A stretch of 64,000 nucleotides of DNA, from NCBI GenBank assembly GCA_038146925.1, contig JAYQSP010000002.1, forward strand, positions 93,083-157,082, written 5' to 3'. Of the stretch, positions 18,201-29,232 are shown in pieces. The translations under genes were made by a program, and so were the position numbers. The first letter of the stretch is position 1; the number at the start of each line of letters is the position of its first letter. The notes under the pieces were generated by a model, which saw only the letters and a list, made by a program, of their open reading frames with translations, searched no databases and was not told where the DNA came from. Source of the DNA: UBA830 sp038146925 (GTDB taxonomy: Bacteria > Pseudomonadota > Alphaproteobacteria > MPNO01 > UBA830).

Positions 18201-18239
18201 GTGATCCGGTTCGTCGTTGCCTGCCGGTTTCTTGGCCAT
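15201..18239 (-). CDS. polA: DNA polymerase I
   Basis: Fills gaps and removes RNA primers. All three activities are visible in 1012 residues: the 5'-3' exonuclease from VYLVDGSAYIFRAFHALPP, the 3'-5' proofreading domain with intact IVAFDTETNSLD (about 420), and the polymerase with motif A DYSQIELRLLAH, motif B AKAINFGIIYGIS and motif C LLQVHDELIFEVP. It is somewhat longer than the E. coli enzyme, partly through an acidic Gly-rich insert near residues 460-480. It is transcribed alone, with 124 bases to the chemoreceptor downstream. Confidence 0.97.
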   Translation of the reverse strand: MAKKPAGNDEPDHVYLVDGSAYIFRAFHALPPMTRPDGTPVNAVYGFTNMLTKLVEDSEADFLAVIFDTSRKTFRSDIYPEYKAHRPPPPEELVPQFDLIREATRAYSLPCLEMEGFEADDLIATYARLAVEQGYDVTIVSSDKDLMQLVGPGVRMMDPMKNKFIGPDEVVEKFGVGPENVVDVQALLGDSTDNVPGIKGIGEAPAAALVREYGDLDKLLEAVEDPDAVKADAVKKAEACQVRIFELAGREFGIGSPKQLKEVLIDELKLPVPKDKKTGKPTTNAAALNELAAKGHEIAQQIIDYRFYSKVNTSYAELLNQERDIARTSRELVTLRIDAPVEEDISAFRKKRPDPDVLIPWLEEQGFKSALSRARSEFGVEEEISTPDTETAPGDGAYELVQDEDALQAWIDEIEKAGIVAFDTETNSLDSMQADLVGLSLSVQGGRACYVPVAHVAPDGDGDGELDLGDGGGAGEAPKQIARDRAVEMLKPVLEDPGILKVGHNIKYDMQVMARYGVEIAPIDDTMLLSYVLEGGSHGHGLDELATLHLGHTNIKFAEVAGSGKKQVTFDRVPLDKALDYAAEDAEVTGRLYRQFKPRIAEEHMTSVYETLERGLVPVLSDMERTGIIVDATFLKELSSDFEKRTADIAEDIFKLAGHEFNIGSPKQLGEVLFDEMGIEGGKKTKTGAYGTGADVLEGLAAQGHELPRRVLDWRQLSKLRSTYTEALVKQINPETKRIHTSYAQAIASTGRLSSTDPNLQNIPIRTEEGRKIRQAFVPDKGHVLLSADYSQIELRLLAHVAGIEVLREAFRDGQDIHAMTASEVFGIPVDGMEASVRSRAKAINFGIIYGISPFGLARQLAIPQGEAKKYIESYFEKFPGIRDYMETTKTFAREHGYVQTIFGRKCHTPGIQDKNPARRNFSERAAINAPLQGAAADIIKRAMIRIPGALDDAGLGARMLLQVHDELIFEVPEAEVEETSAVVSKTMEGAAHLDVPLVVDTGTGPNWDEAH

Positions 18240-18358
18240 GCCGCTGTTTTCCCGTTGATGATATACGTGCCGACAGCATGCAGAATCGCAGGCCGGGAGT
18301 CGAGAATCCCCGAGCCCTTAAATCGTCAGACCGGCAAAAACCCGGCGGCGGAAGACAA

Positions 18359-19339
18359 TCAGGGTTTGAGAACGATCTTTCCCCGAAGATCGCGCCCGTC
18401 CAGCGCCTCGTGCGCCTGACGCGCGTCGGTCAGCGGCAGGCGGGCATGGATCGCCGGCCGGAGCGATCCCGACGCGAACCGGTCGATTACGAGTCCCAGA
18501 ATCCGGGCCCGTTCTTCGGGCGCGCTGTCGAACGCATGCCACGAAAAACACCTGATGCCGGGACTCCGCCCCAGATTGGCGCGCATCGCGGCGAAAGTTT
18601 CCCGTTCCGGCAGACCCGCCAGCGCGTTGAACGACACGATGGTGCCGAGCGGCGCCAGCATCGGGATGGTATCGGTGAAATCCGGCCCGATCAGCTGGTC
18701 GAGCACCAGATCCGCGCCGCGCCCGCCGGTCAATTCGAGCACGCGATCGGGCACGGACTGGGAGGAATAATCGATGGTATGATGCGCGCCGAGACCCGCG
18801 GCAAACGCGCATTTGTCGGCGGAGCCAGCGCCGGCGATGACGGTCATGCCGAGATCGCGCGCCAGATCCACCACCGCGGATCCCACCCCGCCCGAAGCGC
18901 CGTTGACGTAGACGGTGCGGTCGTCCCGCCCGGGCGCCACCTCGCAGAGCAGGCACCAGGCGATCGCATAGTTCGGTATGCAGACGGCTTCGTCGAGATC
19001 GATCCCACCGGGCAGCGCGGTCACGATATCGGCGGGGGCGGAGGTCAATTCCGCATGACGCCCCCCGCCGGTCCCGAAAACGAGGACGGGCTGGCCGATG
19101 GCGAAATCGCTTACCCCGTGGCCGACCGCCGCCACATATCCCGACATTTCGTTGCCGATCACGGCCGGCAGGTCGGGCATCCATTTATAGACACCGGTCC
19201 GCAGCAGGACGTCGGGCTTGCCCACGCCCAGCGCCGCGGCCTTGACCAGCACTTCGCCGGGACCCGGCGTCGGATCGGGCAGATCGACAACATGGAGGAC
19301 TTCGGGTCCGCCGGTCTCGCTGAACTGAATTGCTTTCAA
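18359..19339 (-). CDS. Zinc-independent MDR oxidoreductase (quinone-reductase-like)
   Basis: A 326-residue medium-chain dehydrogenase/reductase: a GroES-like N-terminal domain (MKAIQFSETGGPEVLHVVDL), and a Rossmann domain with the NADPH loop NGASGGVGSAVVDLARDLG (about 141-160). The Cys residues of the structural zinc lobe are absent, fitting the quinone oxidoreductase subgroup. The substrate cannot be assigned. The DMT transporter gene ends upstream on the same strand 25 bases away, so the two may be co-transcribed. Confidence 0.88.
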   Translation of the reverse strand: MKAIQFSETGGPEVLHVVDLPDPTPGPGEVLVKAAALGVGKPDVLLRTGVYKWMPDLPAVIGNEMSGYVAAVGHGVSDFAIGQPVLVFGTGGGRHAELTSAPADIVTALPGGIDLDEAVCIPNYAIAWCLLCEVAPGRDDRTVYVNGASGGVGSAVVDLARDLGMTVIAGAGSADKCAFAAGLGAHHTIDYSSQSVPDRVLELTGGRGADLVLDQLIGPDFTDTIPMLAPLGTIVSFNALAGLPERETFAAMRANLGRSPGIRCFSWHAFDSAPEERARILGLVIDRFASGSLRPAIHARLPLTDARQAHEALDGRDLRGKIVLKP

Positions 19340-19364
19340 GGTAGGGCTCCCTGAGATTTCGGCG

Positions 19365-20279
19365 TCAACCCTTTCGGCTCGACAGCGTCACGCCGATGAT
19401 AATTATCACGGCTCCGACGATGTGGAAAATTCCGATAGTCTCGCCCAGCAACGGAATGGCGAAGATCGCGGCGTAGACCGGCGTCAGATACATGTAAAAT
19501 CCGGCGCGGCTCGGCCCGATGCGCGCGATCGCGCTGTTCCACAGCAGGATGGCGCAGACCGACGGAAAGATCGCCACGAAGGCCAGCGATATCCACGCCT
19601 TCGCCGTCCAGATCACCGCAATGCCGGACATCAGTTCGTAGATGAAAAACGGAATGTGGCAGATCGCGCCCACGGCGCAGATGATGGTGATCAGCGACAG
19701 CGGGTGAAACCCGCCTGGCAGCCGTTTGACCGCCACGCCGTACCCCGCGAGGCCCAGATTGCAGACGATCAGGATCGCGTCGCCAATATTGAAAGACAGG
19801 TCGACCAGCGTCGCCGGGTTGCCGCGTGCCACGATGTAGAGCACGCCGGCGATGGCGACGGCGATGCCGAGCCACTGGATGCCGCGCGTCTTCTCGCCGA
19901 GGAACATCCACGACAACAGCACGATCATCACAGGCATCGACGTCTGAATGACGCCGCCGTTGATCGCTTCGGTATAGGTCAGCGCCACATAGGTCACGCC
20001 GGCACCCATGAACGGCATCAGGAATCCGGCAAGGCACAGCAGCTTCCAGTTGGCGCGGATGCGGTCGGCGTCGCCTTTGAGATGGGCATACGCGAAAGGC
20101 AGCAGAATCAGCGCGCCCGCCGTCCACCGCACGAAGCCGAGCACGTAGGGCTGCACGTCGCCTGCGACCCAGCGGCCGACGACGTAGTTCAGGCCGAAGA
20201 TCAGCACGGCAACCAGCATCATCACATGGGCGATGCCTTCGCGGCCTTTCGGCGCGGCGGGAGCGGCAGAGTCAGTCAC
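19365..20279 (-). CDS. DMT-superfamily transporter (two EamA domains)
   Basis: An inner-membrane exporter-like protein with about ten hydrophobic helices in two EamA repeats, the first from HVMMLVAVLIFGLNYVVGRW and the second near AILIVCNLGLAGYGVAV. I favour the GTG at 20279 because the longer form from the ATG at 20360 adds 27 polar, Pro-rich residues before the first helix. Neither candidate has a clear ribosome-binding site, so the start is open. The substrate is unknown; family members export amino acids or other metabolites. Confidence 0.82.
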   Translation of the reverse strand: MTDSAAPAAPKGREGIAHVMMLVAVLIFGLNYVVGRWVAGDVQPYVLGFVRWTAGALILLPFAYAHLKGDADRIRANWKLLCLAGFLMPFMGAGVTYVALTYTEAINGGVIQTSMPVMIVLLSWMFLGEKTRGIQWLGIAVAIAGVLYIVARGNPATLVDLSFNIGDAILIVCNLGLAGYGVAVKRLPGGFHPLSLITIICAVGAICHIPFFIYELMSGIAVIWTAKAWISLAFVAIFPSVCAILLWNSAIARIGPSRAGFYMYLTPVYAAIFAIPLLGETIGIFHIVGAVIIIIGVTLSSRKG

Positions 20280-20411
20280 GGGCGTGCCGGCGGGATCGTT
20301 CGGATACCAGTCATCCGGGCAGAGTAGCATTCGCGCCGGCGGCGGCAAACGCGTTGTCACGGCATCGGATTTCCCGGAGTATTGCGGTTCAAATCCGTGG
20401 AAGAGCCGATC

Positions 20412-21590
20412 ATGCCAGATTCAGCCCCTGCTCCCGCCCATGCGCGTCCGGACGCCGCCGAATTCTACGCGCGGGCGGAAGCCCTGCAGCCGGTCCTGCG
20501 GGAACGTGCGGCGGCGGCGGAACACGACCGCTGCGTACCGGCGGAATCGGTGCAGGCGTTTCGCGATGCCGGGCTGATCCGCATGACCCAGCCGGAACGG
20601 TTCGGCGGCAACGCGATGGGCTGGGACGTGCTGTGCGGCGTGGCGCAGCGCCTGACGCGGGGCGACGGCGCCCAGGGCTGGGTAATGGCGATTATGGGCG
20701 ATCACGCCCAGATGCTGGGCTCGTTCCCGCTGCAGGCGCAGGAAGACGTGTGGAATGAAAACCCCGAAGCCGTCATGGCGGCCTCGTTCGATCCGAAGGG
20801 GCTCGCCGCCCCGGTCGACGGCGGCTACCGGTTTTCCGGCCGGTTCGGGTTCTCCAGCGGGATCGATCATGCCGACTGGCTGATCTGCGCCGGCTTCATT
20901 GTGGATGGTGAAAACAGGAACGGACCCCATTTTTTCATGGTGCGCCGGTCGGATGCGACGCTGATCGACGACTGGAACGTCGTCGGGCTGGAAGGCACCG
21001 GATCGAAAAGCTTCGAGGTCGGGGACGCGTTCGTCCCCGATTACGCGGTGCTCGACGGCGCGCTGGCGCGCCTCGGCCGCAGCCCGGGGGCCGAGGTCAA
21101 TCCGCAGGGCGTCTACCGGGTGCCGCGCGGCTATCTGACTCCCGCTCTGTTCGCGTCGATGTCGATCGGCATGGCGCAGGGGCTGATGGATGCCTGGCTG
21201 GACTATACGGCGACCCGCAAATCGCGCGGCATACCGGTCGGCGACAGCCCGTCGAGCCACATGATCGCCGGCGAATGCGCCGCCGAGATCGATGGCGCCG
21301 ACGCGCTGAACCGGCTGACCGTGGGCGAGGCGATGAAGGTGCTGGATGCCGGGAAGGAACTGTCGGAGATCGAGCTGCTGACCGCCAAGCGTAATTCCGC
21401 CTGGGCCTGCCGCACGGCGCTGAACGCAGGTACGCGCCTGTTCAACACGGCCGGCGGCAATGCGATTTTCCACGGCAGCCCGGTGGAACGCATCTACCGC
21501 AACCTGCTGGCCAGCGCCGCCCACCACATCGTCAACTGGGAGCTGAGCGCGCTTGAAAGCGGCGAAGCGCTTATCGCGGAGAAACGCTGA
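20412..21590 (+). CDS. Acyl-CoA dehydrogenase-fold flavin monooxygenase-like protein
   Basis: A 392-residue protein with the acyl-CoA dehydrogenase fold. The N-terminal helical domain is followed by GRFGFSSGIDHADWLICAGF (about 152) and the C-terminal type-2 domain ending TAGGNAIFHGSPVERIYRNLLA. That C-terminal type is shared with flavin-dependent hydroxylases such as HsaA and desulfurisation enzymes, so an oxygenase role on an aromatic or sulfur compound is more likely than beta-oxidation. The start at 20412 follows GGAAGAG; an upstream in-frame ATG (20382) lacks one. No dedicated flavin reductase is nearby. Confidence 0.78.
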   Translation: MPDSAPAPAHARPDAAEFYARAEALQPVLRERAAAAEHDRCVPAESVQAFRDAGLIRMTQPERFGGNAMGWDVLCGVAQRLTRGDGAQGWVMAIMGDHAQMLGSFPLQAQEDVWNENPEAVMAASFDPKGLAAPVDGGYRFSGRFGFSSGIDHADWLICAGFIVDGENRNGPHFFMVRRSDATLIDDWNVVGLEGTGSKSFEVGDAFVPDYAVLDGALARLGRSPGAEVNPQGVYRVPRGYLTPALFASMSIGMAQGLMDAWLDYTATRKSRGIPVGDSPSSHMIAGECAAEIDGADALNRLTVGEAMKVLDAGKELSEIELLTAKRNSAWACRTALNAGTRLFNTAGGNAIFHGSPVERIYRNLLASAAHHIVNWELSALESGEALIAEKR

Positions 21591-21738
21591 ACTGGCGAAC
21601 GATCCTCTCCTCGGGATCGAGACCCGTATCGCCGACCGGCGGGAACCGGGCCTGACCCTGTTCAGTATCCGCCCGGGCGTCAGCGCCGACGACCTGCCGT
21701 TATCCGTTTTCCGCGCGCAGCAATACCCGGAAGCCTGA
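21553..21738 (+). CDS. Small open frame of unknown function, possibly a remnant
   Basis: A 61-codon frame that starts in another frame inside the end of the preceding gene (TTG at 21553) and runs past its stop. In the part after that stop, about 84% of third codon positions are G or C, with lower first and lowest second positions, which is the pattern of real genes here. The peptide (LFSIRPGVSADDLPLSVF in the middle) is not one I recognise. It may be a small gene or the decayed end of a larger one. Confidence 0.28.
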   Translation: MKAAKRLSRRNAELANDPLLGIETRIADRREPGLTLFSIRPGVSADDLPLSVFRAQQYPEA

Positions 21739-21753
21739 GAGTTTTCCCAACCA

Positions 21754-22503
21754 TTAGGTGCCAGGGGTCAGCGGAAACGATGCCGCGCCGAGGACCGGTC
21801 CGTTATCGGCTGCCTGCAGGACAACCACGCAGCCGTCGCGGCCCGACGCGCCCAGCGCTTTCAGGTCGACACGATGGGTTAAGGCACTGCCGTCCCAGAC
21901 GCCGATGCGGCGGAATGCCCGCACCACGTTGGCATTGACGATCGTCGCGCCCGCGTTTTCGCCGGCCGCCACGTCGGTAGCGCCGCCGTCGTCGTAAAAG
22001 CCGATCCACAGCTCGCCGCGCGCCGGTCCGCTTGCCGCCGGCACGGCGATGTGAGCCGTACCGTCCTTACCGTGCGTCACGTCGATCGGCACTTTCTGCG
22101 CCGCCGCCGCCATGCGGATCAGGTTCTCGACCGCGTTGCGGTTCGACCCGACGGCCTCGGCCCGGCCGTCGACCACGATCTGCGGGGTATAGACGTAGCG
22201 CCTGCCCAGAGCGCGGCCATAGGCGCGCTGGCGGGCGGCGGCTTCCGGCGAAGAATACGGATCGGTCCAGCCGATATAGTTCCAGTAATCAACATGGAAC
22301 GACAGCGCGATCACGTCGTCGCGCTTCGCCAGTTCGGCAAGATGCGCATCCGCCGGGGGACAGGACGAACAGCCCTGCGAGGTGAACAGCTCGACCACGA
22401 TCTTCCTGCCCCCGTCGGCCGCGAAGGACGGCGCGGCGGCAAAGGTGCCAAGCGGAACGCTCAGCAACAGCGCGGTCAGAATTATCCGGACGGGACGAAA
22501 CAT
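21754..22503 (-). CDS. Exported DUF1223 (thioredoxin-like) protein
   Basis: A 249-residue periplasmic protein. The signal peptide ends near AAAPSFA-AD (about residue 29). DUF1223 begins with VVELFTSQGCSSCPPADAHLAEL, a thioredoxin-like CxxC (Cys-Ser-Ser-Cys), followed by ALSFHVDYWNYIGWTDPY, the family signature. The fold suggests a redox role, but no substrate is established for the family. It is convergent with the preceding gene and 185 bases from the divergent MFS gene; that gap holds nothing I can identify. Confidence 0.87.
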   Translation of the reverse strand: MFRPVRIILTALLLSVPLGTFAAAPSFAADGGRKIVVELFTSQGCSSCPPADAHLAELAKRDDVIALSFHVDYWNYIGWTDPYSSPEAAARQRAYGRALGRRYVYTPQIVVDGRAEAVGSNRNAVENLIRMAAAAQKVPIDVTHGKDGTAHIAVPAASGPARGELWIGFYDDGGATDVAAGENAGATIVNANVVRAFRRIGVWDGSALTHRVDLKALGASGRDGCVVVLQAADNGPVLGAASFPLTPGT

Positions 22504-22688
22504 GTCCGCAGATATAGGGAGCGCCCCCTAAAATTCCCTAATCAACCGGGATCACTTGTCGGTGAAGGCGGGCGGCATTCAGCCGCGGCAATGCCCATGA
22601 TCGGCCGGGGCGGCCTGTCCGACGCCGCGATTGCCTGCCCCCGGGCTTGCTCTATGATCGCCCCGACAATCGCCGCTGAAAGCATTCC

Positions 22689-23942
22689 ATGTCCGCGTCA
22701 CCCGCAAACCCCGCCTCCGCTACCGAACCCGCTTATCGCTGGGTCATCGTCATCGTGACCGCCGTCATCATGGCGGGCAGCCTGGGGCTGATCATGAACG
22801 GAATTTCGGTTTTCCTGGTGCCGCTGGAACAGGAATTCGGCTGGGGCCGCGGGCCGGCCTCCTTCATCAGCTTCGCGGGGCTGGCCGGCATCGCCATCGG
22901 CGGCATCGTGATGAGCCGCCTGTCGGAAGCCATCGGCATCCGGCGGTCCGTGTTGCTGGGCACCGTCACGATGGGCGTCATGGTGCTGATCGCCAGCTTC
23001 GCCGACCAGCTGTGGCAGTTCTACGCCATCTTCTTCATCGGCAGTTTCATCGGCGGCGGCAGCCTGTTCGCGCCGATGGTCGCCAATACCAGCCGGTGGT
23101 TCAAAACCGGCGTCGGCCTCGCCATCGGGATCGTGTCGGGCGGCCAGGCGCTGGGCCAGGGACTGGTTCCCTATTTCGGCGGCAAGGCGATCAGCGCCAT
23201 CGGGTGGAGCGACACGTTTCTGTGGATGGGCGTTTTGATGCTGGTGACGCTGCCGCTGCTGGCGCTGCTGATCCGGCCGCCGGAAGCCCCGCCCGCCACG
23301 GCAGGCGGCGGCGCCGCGCAGGCCGCAACGGACGCGCCCGATATCCCGCTGTCGACCAACGCCGTGATTATCTGGATGAGCATCGCGGTCGTCCTTTGCT
23401 GCACCACCATGTCGGTGCCGCTGATCCATCTGGTACCCTATGCGCAGAGCTGCGGCATTCCGCTGTCGGATGCCGGCGGCATCATTCTGGTGATGCTGAT
23501 CGCCGGGATCTGCGGCCGCGTCGCGTTCGGCAAACTGGCCGACATGATCGGCGCGGTCCGCGCCTACTGGGTGGCCTCGGCCTGGCAGACGGCGCTGGTG
23601 GCGGTATTCCTGCAGTTCCAGTCGCTCGACAGCCTGTTGATCTTCGCCGTGATCTACGGGTTCGGATATGGCGGCGTGATGACCACCATTCTGGTCACCA
23701 TGCAGGTGCTGACCCCCGCCGCCCGGCGCGCGTCGGCCACCGGCATCGTCACCGCGTTCGCTTTCTTCGGCCATGCCATCGGCGGGTATCAGGGCGGGTT
23801 GTTCTTCGACCTGATGGGAAATTACGGCTGGGCCTTCGCCAACGCCGCGATCGCCGGCGCCGTCAATCTGATCGTCGTCGCCGCGCTCTACATCGCCACC
23901 ACACGCCGCCCCGGAACGCCGACGGGGGCCGCGGCGGCGTAA
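22689..23942 (+). CDS. MFS transporter, oxalate/formate-antiporter-like
   Basis: A 417-residue inner-membrane protein with twelve predicted helices. The loop after helix 2 has SRLSEAIGIRRSVLLG and the second half repeats it as GKLADMIGAVRAYW. The overall layout resembles monocarboxylate or oxalate/formate carriers of the family. The substrate is unknown. It is followed after 84 bases by the dihydroxyphthalate decarboxylase-like gene on the same strand, so uptake of an aromatic or dicarboxylic acid is a reasonable guess. Confidence 0.85.
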   Translation: MSASPANPASATEPAYRWVIVIVTAVIMAGSLGLIMNGISVFLVPLEQEFGWGRGPASFISFAGLAGIAIGGIVMSRLSEAIGIRRSVLLGTVTMGVMVLIASFADQLWQFYAIFFIGSFIGGGSLFAPMVANTSRWFKTGVGLAIGIVSGGQALGQGLVPYFGGKAISAIGWSDTFLWMGVLMLVTLPLLALLIRPPEAPPATAGGGAAQAATDAPDIPLSTNAVIIWMSIAVVLCCTTMSVPLIHLVPYAQSCGIPLSDAGGIILVMLIAGICGRVAFGKLADMIGAVRAYWVASAWQTALVAVFLQFQSLDSLLIFAVIYGFGYGGVMTTILVTMQVLTPAARRASATGIVTAFAFFGHAIGGYQGGLFFDLMGNYGWAFANAAIAGAVNLIVVAALYIATTRRPGTPTGAAAA

Positions 23943-24026
23943 CCGGGCGGAGCATTTTGGAAAGGGGACCCGTTCCGGCTAACATCGGTCGGCTCTGAAA
24001 ACCGCCCCGAAGGACGCCGGAACGCC

Positions 24027-25004
24027 ATGGACCTGACGCTCGCCCTCAACCGCTACGACCGACACATTCCCTTTTTCATGGGCACGTTGCCGCCGATCGA
24101 CGGCGTGAATCTCGTTCCGCTGGAAGTCGGCGAAAGCTCGGCGTTCCGCGACGGTACGGAGCGGCACCAGCGCATGCTGGACGATCTCGAATTCGATATC
24201 GCGGAGATGTCGCTGTCGAGCTTCATCATCGCGGTCGACCGCAATCCGGACCTGCCGCTGGTGGGCCTGCCGATCTTTCCGCGGCGCTTTTTCACCGCCG
24301 GCCAGGTATACGTTTCCGCGAAATCCGATATCGAGGCGCCGGGCGACCTCAACGGCCGCAGGGTCGGCGTGCATGCGTTCCAGGTGACGATGAGCGTGCT
24401 GGGGAAAGGCGACCTCGGCCTCGATTACGGGGTCGACTGGAAAACCATCGACTGGCACTGCATGAAGCCCGAGCTGGTGCCGGTCGATCTGGGATCGGAC
24501 GTCAGCGTCGGCGTCATCCCGGACGGCAAGGATATCGGCAACATGCTGTGCGACGGCGAAATCGACGCGCTGATCTCGCCGCAGCCGCGCAAATCCATGC
24601 TGTCGCGCCCCGGCGATTACCGCCGCCTGTTCCCCGACGTGCGGGCCGAGGAGGTGCGCTATTTCACCACGCACGGCTACTGGCCGATCATGCATTTGAT
24701 GGTGATGAAGCGCGACCTCGCCGACAAACTGCCCGACCTGCCGGGCCAGTTGATGGAGACGTTCGACGAGGCCAAGCGCCAAGCCTACGGCTTCTACGAC
24801 GATTCGAACTATTCGCTGATGGCCGACGCCCGCCTCGCGCTGGAAGGCGAACGCCGCGACTTCGGCGACGACCCGTGGACGAACGGCCTGGCCGCCAACC
24901 GCAAGAACCTCGAACGCTTCATCGGCTACAGCCACGACCAGCGCCTGATCGCCGCGCCCTATCCCGCCGAGCGGCTGTTCCACGAAAGCACGCATGCGAG
25001 CTGA
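24027..25004 (+). CDS. 4,5-dihydroxyphthalate decarboxylase-like protein
   Basis: A 325-residue cytoplasmic protein with no signal peptide. It has the fold of a periplasmic binding protein and belongs to the family that includes phthalate-pathway decarboxylase Pht5. Features are an N-terminal LTLALNRYDRHIPFFMG, EMSLSSFIIAV (about 66) and WPIMHLMVMKRDLAD (about 226). Whether it decarboxylates or merely binds a ligand cannot be decided. It lies 84 bases after the MFS gene, a pairing that suggests uptake followed by breakdown. Confidence 0.8.
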   Translation: MDLTLALNRYDRHIPFFMGTLPPIDGVNLVPLEVGESSAFRDGTERHQRMLDDLEFDIAEMSLSSFIIAVDRNPDLPLVGLPIFPRRFFTAGQVYVSAKSDIEAPGDLNGRRVGVHAFQVTMSVLGKGDLGLDYGVDWKTIDWHCMKPELVPVDLGSDVSVGVIPDGKDIGNMLCDGEIDALISPQPRKSMLSRPGDYRRLFPDVRAEEVRYFTTHGYWPIMHLMVMKRDLADKLPDLPGQLMETFDEAKRQAYGFYDDSNYSLMADARLALEGERRDFGDDPWTNGLAANRKNLERFIGYSHDQRLIAAPYPAERLFHESTHAS

Positions 25005-25080
25005 ACCGCTTTGAGGACTGAGCCGAATGGATGAAGCGTGGGCGCCGCTTCCGACTAAACGCAATCGTTATGGCGGCTTG

Positions 25081-25140
25081 CCGGTTTTGTCCGCTTCTGA
25101 CCCATTAGCGGACCAACGCTCCAGCGTTGGACAAGACCGG
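25081..25140. repeat. Folded palindromic element (branched inverted repeats)
   Basis: An outer 12-bp stem (CCGGTTTTGTCC / GGACAAGACCGG, one G-T pair) encloses a perfect CCAACGCT-CC-AGCGTTGG hairpin (25113-25130). Another inverted repeat, TCCGCT..AGCGGA (25090-25112), overlaps the outer stem and competes with it. It sits in the 273-base gap before the AT-richer cupin gene, where I see no other gene. Confidence 0.5.
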
Positions 25141-25277
25141 CATTCCTGATATTTTCCGGCTGTTTTATCGTCTCTCCCTTGCGGTTATCTGACGGGAGCT
25201 CGTCTGACTGCGGCGCTCTGCTCCCGCGCGCCTTAAACGGCCATCTTAATTACCGCACCAGGACTTTGGACCAAACC

Positions 25278-25652
25278 ATGACACTGATTGAACAAGTCGA
25301 ACATCACGAAATTTTGGATCTCGCCGAATTTTCCGAAGAAAAATTCGTGCGCAAAGCAGTCATGCAATCAAAAGGTATCGTGTGCGATTTTGTCTGTTTC
25401 GAGCCCGGACAATCCGCCGACTTTCACAAACACCCCGTCCAGGACGAGATATTTTATGTCGTTGAAGGAAAAGGGGTCATAACCTTCGAAGATCGGGACG
25501 ATATCCCGGTCAAGCCCGGTAGCGTGGTTTTCACGCCTTCCGGTGTCGTGCATGGTGTCGAAACCACGGATAGCGACCGCCTTGTTCTCATGCTGATAAA
25601 GGGACCCGGGTTTCCCGATAAGGCATCCAGATTCTTCATGCACGGTGACTGA
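25278..25652 (+). CDS. Small single-domain cupin
   Basis: A 124-residue cupin. Motif 1 is FHKHPVQDEIFYVVEGKG (about 56-73) and motif 2 is PSGVVHGVE (about 95), so the metal-binding His residues are present. Single cupins of this size may be isomerases, dioxygenases or binding proteins; no substrate is evident. The ATG at 25278 begins the conserved part; an upstream frame from 25179 lacks homology. Codons are clearly AT-richer than in neighbouring genes (many AAA, GAA and ATT), suggesting acquisition from another source. Confidence 0.82.
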   Translation: MTLIEQVEHHEILDLAEFSEEKFVRKAVMQSKGIVCDFVCFEPGQSADFHKHPVQDEIFYVVEGKGVITFEDRDDIPVKPGSVVFTPSGVVHGVETTDSDRLVLMLIKGPGFPDKASRFFMHGD

Positions 25653-25825
25653 CGGTCTCTGCCAGAAGCGAAATTGAGGTATGGTCAGACGTCCAAACAG
25701 GATTCGGAGCAGACTATCCCGGAATACGAAATGGCAGCCTTGCGATAACGGCCGACATAAACTGCCGGATTGCCCGATGGGACGTCAGGGAACGTTTAAA
25801 TCCCGAGGGAAGGAGGGCGAAATCT

Positions 25826-26260
25826 ATGCCGAAGGTAAGAGACGAAATCGAAATATCGCATTCCCCGCCGTCGGCCGAAGAATACCGTTCTCTTATGCGA
25901 TCTGTCGGTTTCACGGTTTTCCCAGCGGCTGTCGCCGCTGAGAGCCTTAAACGATCCTGCCACGCGGTGACGCTACGCAAGGACGGCGTGCTCATCGGCA
26001 TGGGCCGAATTGTCGGCGATGGCGTGTGTTTTGTGGAAATCGTCGACGTCGTCGTCGACCCAGTGCATCAAGGCAAGGGATTGGCCAAAATTGTCATGGA
26101 CGCGCTGATATCTTATGCGACAACGCAACTGGCAGAGGGGGCGTTCGTTTACCTGTCCGCCCATGTGCCGGCAGACAGGCTGTACGCCCAGTACGGCTTC
26201 GAAGCGACCGCCCCGGATGCGGTCGGCATGTGTTACCGGGTAGGTTCGGCCCCGACGTGA
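25826..26260 (+). CDS. GNAT-family N-acetyltransferase
   Basis: A 144-residue acetyltransferase. The acetyl-CoA loop is VDPVHQGKGLAKIVMDALI (about 73-91), with the Q/RxxGxG/A core as QGKGLA. It ends YAQYGFEATAPDAVGM, a common GNAT close. A strong GGAGG lies about 12 bases before the ATG. The substrate is unknown. It shares AT-richer composition with the cupin 173 bases upstream; that gap holds no gene I can identify. Confidence 0.86.
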   Translation: MPKVRDEIEISHSPPSAEEYRSLMRSVGFTVFPAAVAAESLKRSCHAVTLRKDGVLIGMGRIVGDGVCFVEIVDVVVDPVHQGKGLAKIVMDALISYATTQLAEGAFVYLSAHVPADRLYAQYGFEATAPDAVGMCYRVGSAPT

Positions 26261-26330
26261 TTCCTTGTTGCGTCCGATGCCTGCCCGGAAGGCTTCAGAC
26301 GGCCCGTTAGCCAAACGGCATTAATCGGTG

Positions 26331-26372
26331 AAAAATACGCCCCGGCCCGTCCCCGCGCGGGGAACGGGCCGG
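26331..26372 (-). terminator. Intrinsic terminator of acnA
   Basis: Read on the minus strand, a long GC stem (CCGGCCCGT / ACGGGCCGG extended by CCCC / GGGG with one bulged base) is followed within a few bases by a run of five T residues, 23 bases after the acnA stop. Confidence 0.72.
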
Positions 26373-26394
26373 CGCCGTCCGGGTTAACGTCGCG

Positions 26395-29094
<2,700 letters not shown>

Positions 29095-29101
29095 GTTCGT
29101 T

Positions 29102-29107
29102 CTCCTC
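29102..29107 (-). promoter_or_regulatory. Ribosome-binding site that fixes the acnA start
   Basis: GAGGAG on the minus strand, about 7 bases before the GTG at 29094, supports that start over the ATG at 29259. Confidence 0.8.
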
Positions 29108-29232
29108 AAGCAATGATCGGGCGGGAAACTAGCGGCAAACGGTCCTGAATCCAATAGCCATACGCGCATCGGGCGCGGCCGCCCGAACAGAACGAAACCG
29201 GGGGCTTTTTTCCCATACGCCTGTATCGTTTC

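Noticed and set aside
25040..25080. Possible integron attC-like site before the folded element
   Set aside because: The AAACG..CGTT arms loosely resemble core sites, but the conserved core sequence does not match and there is no integrase or cassette array.
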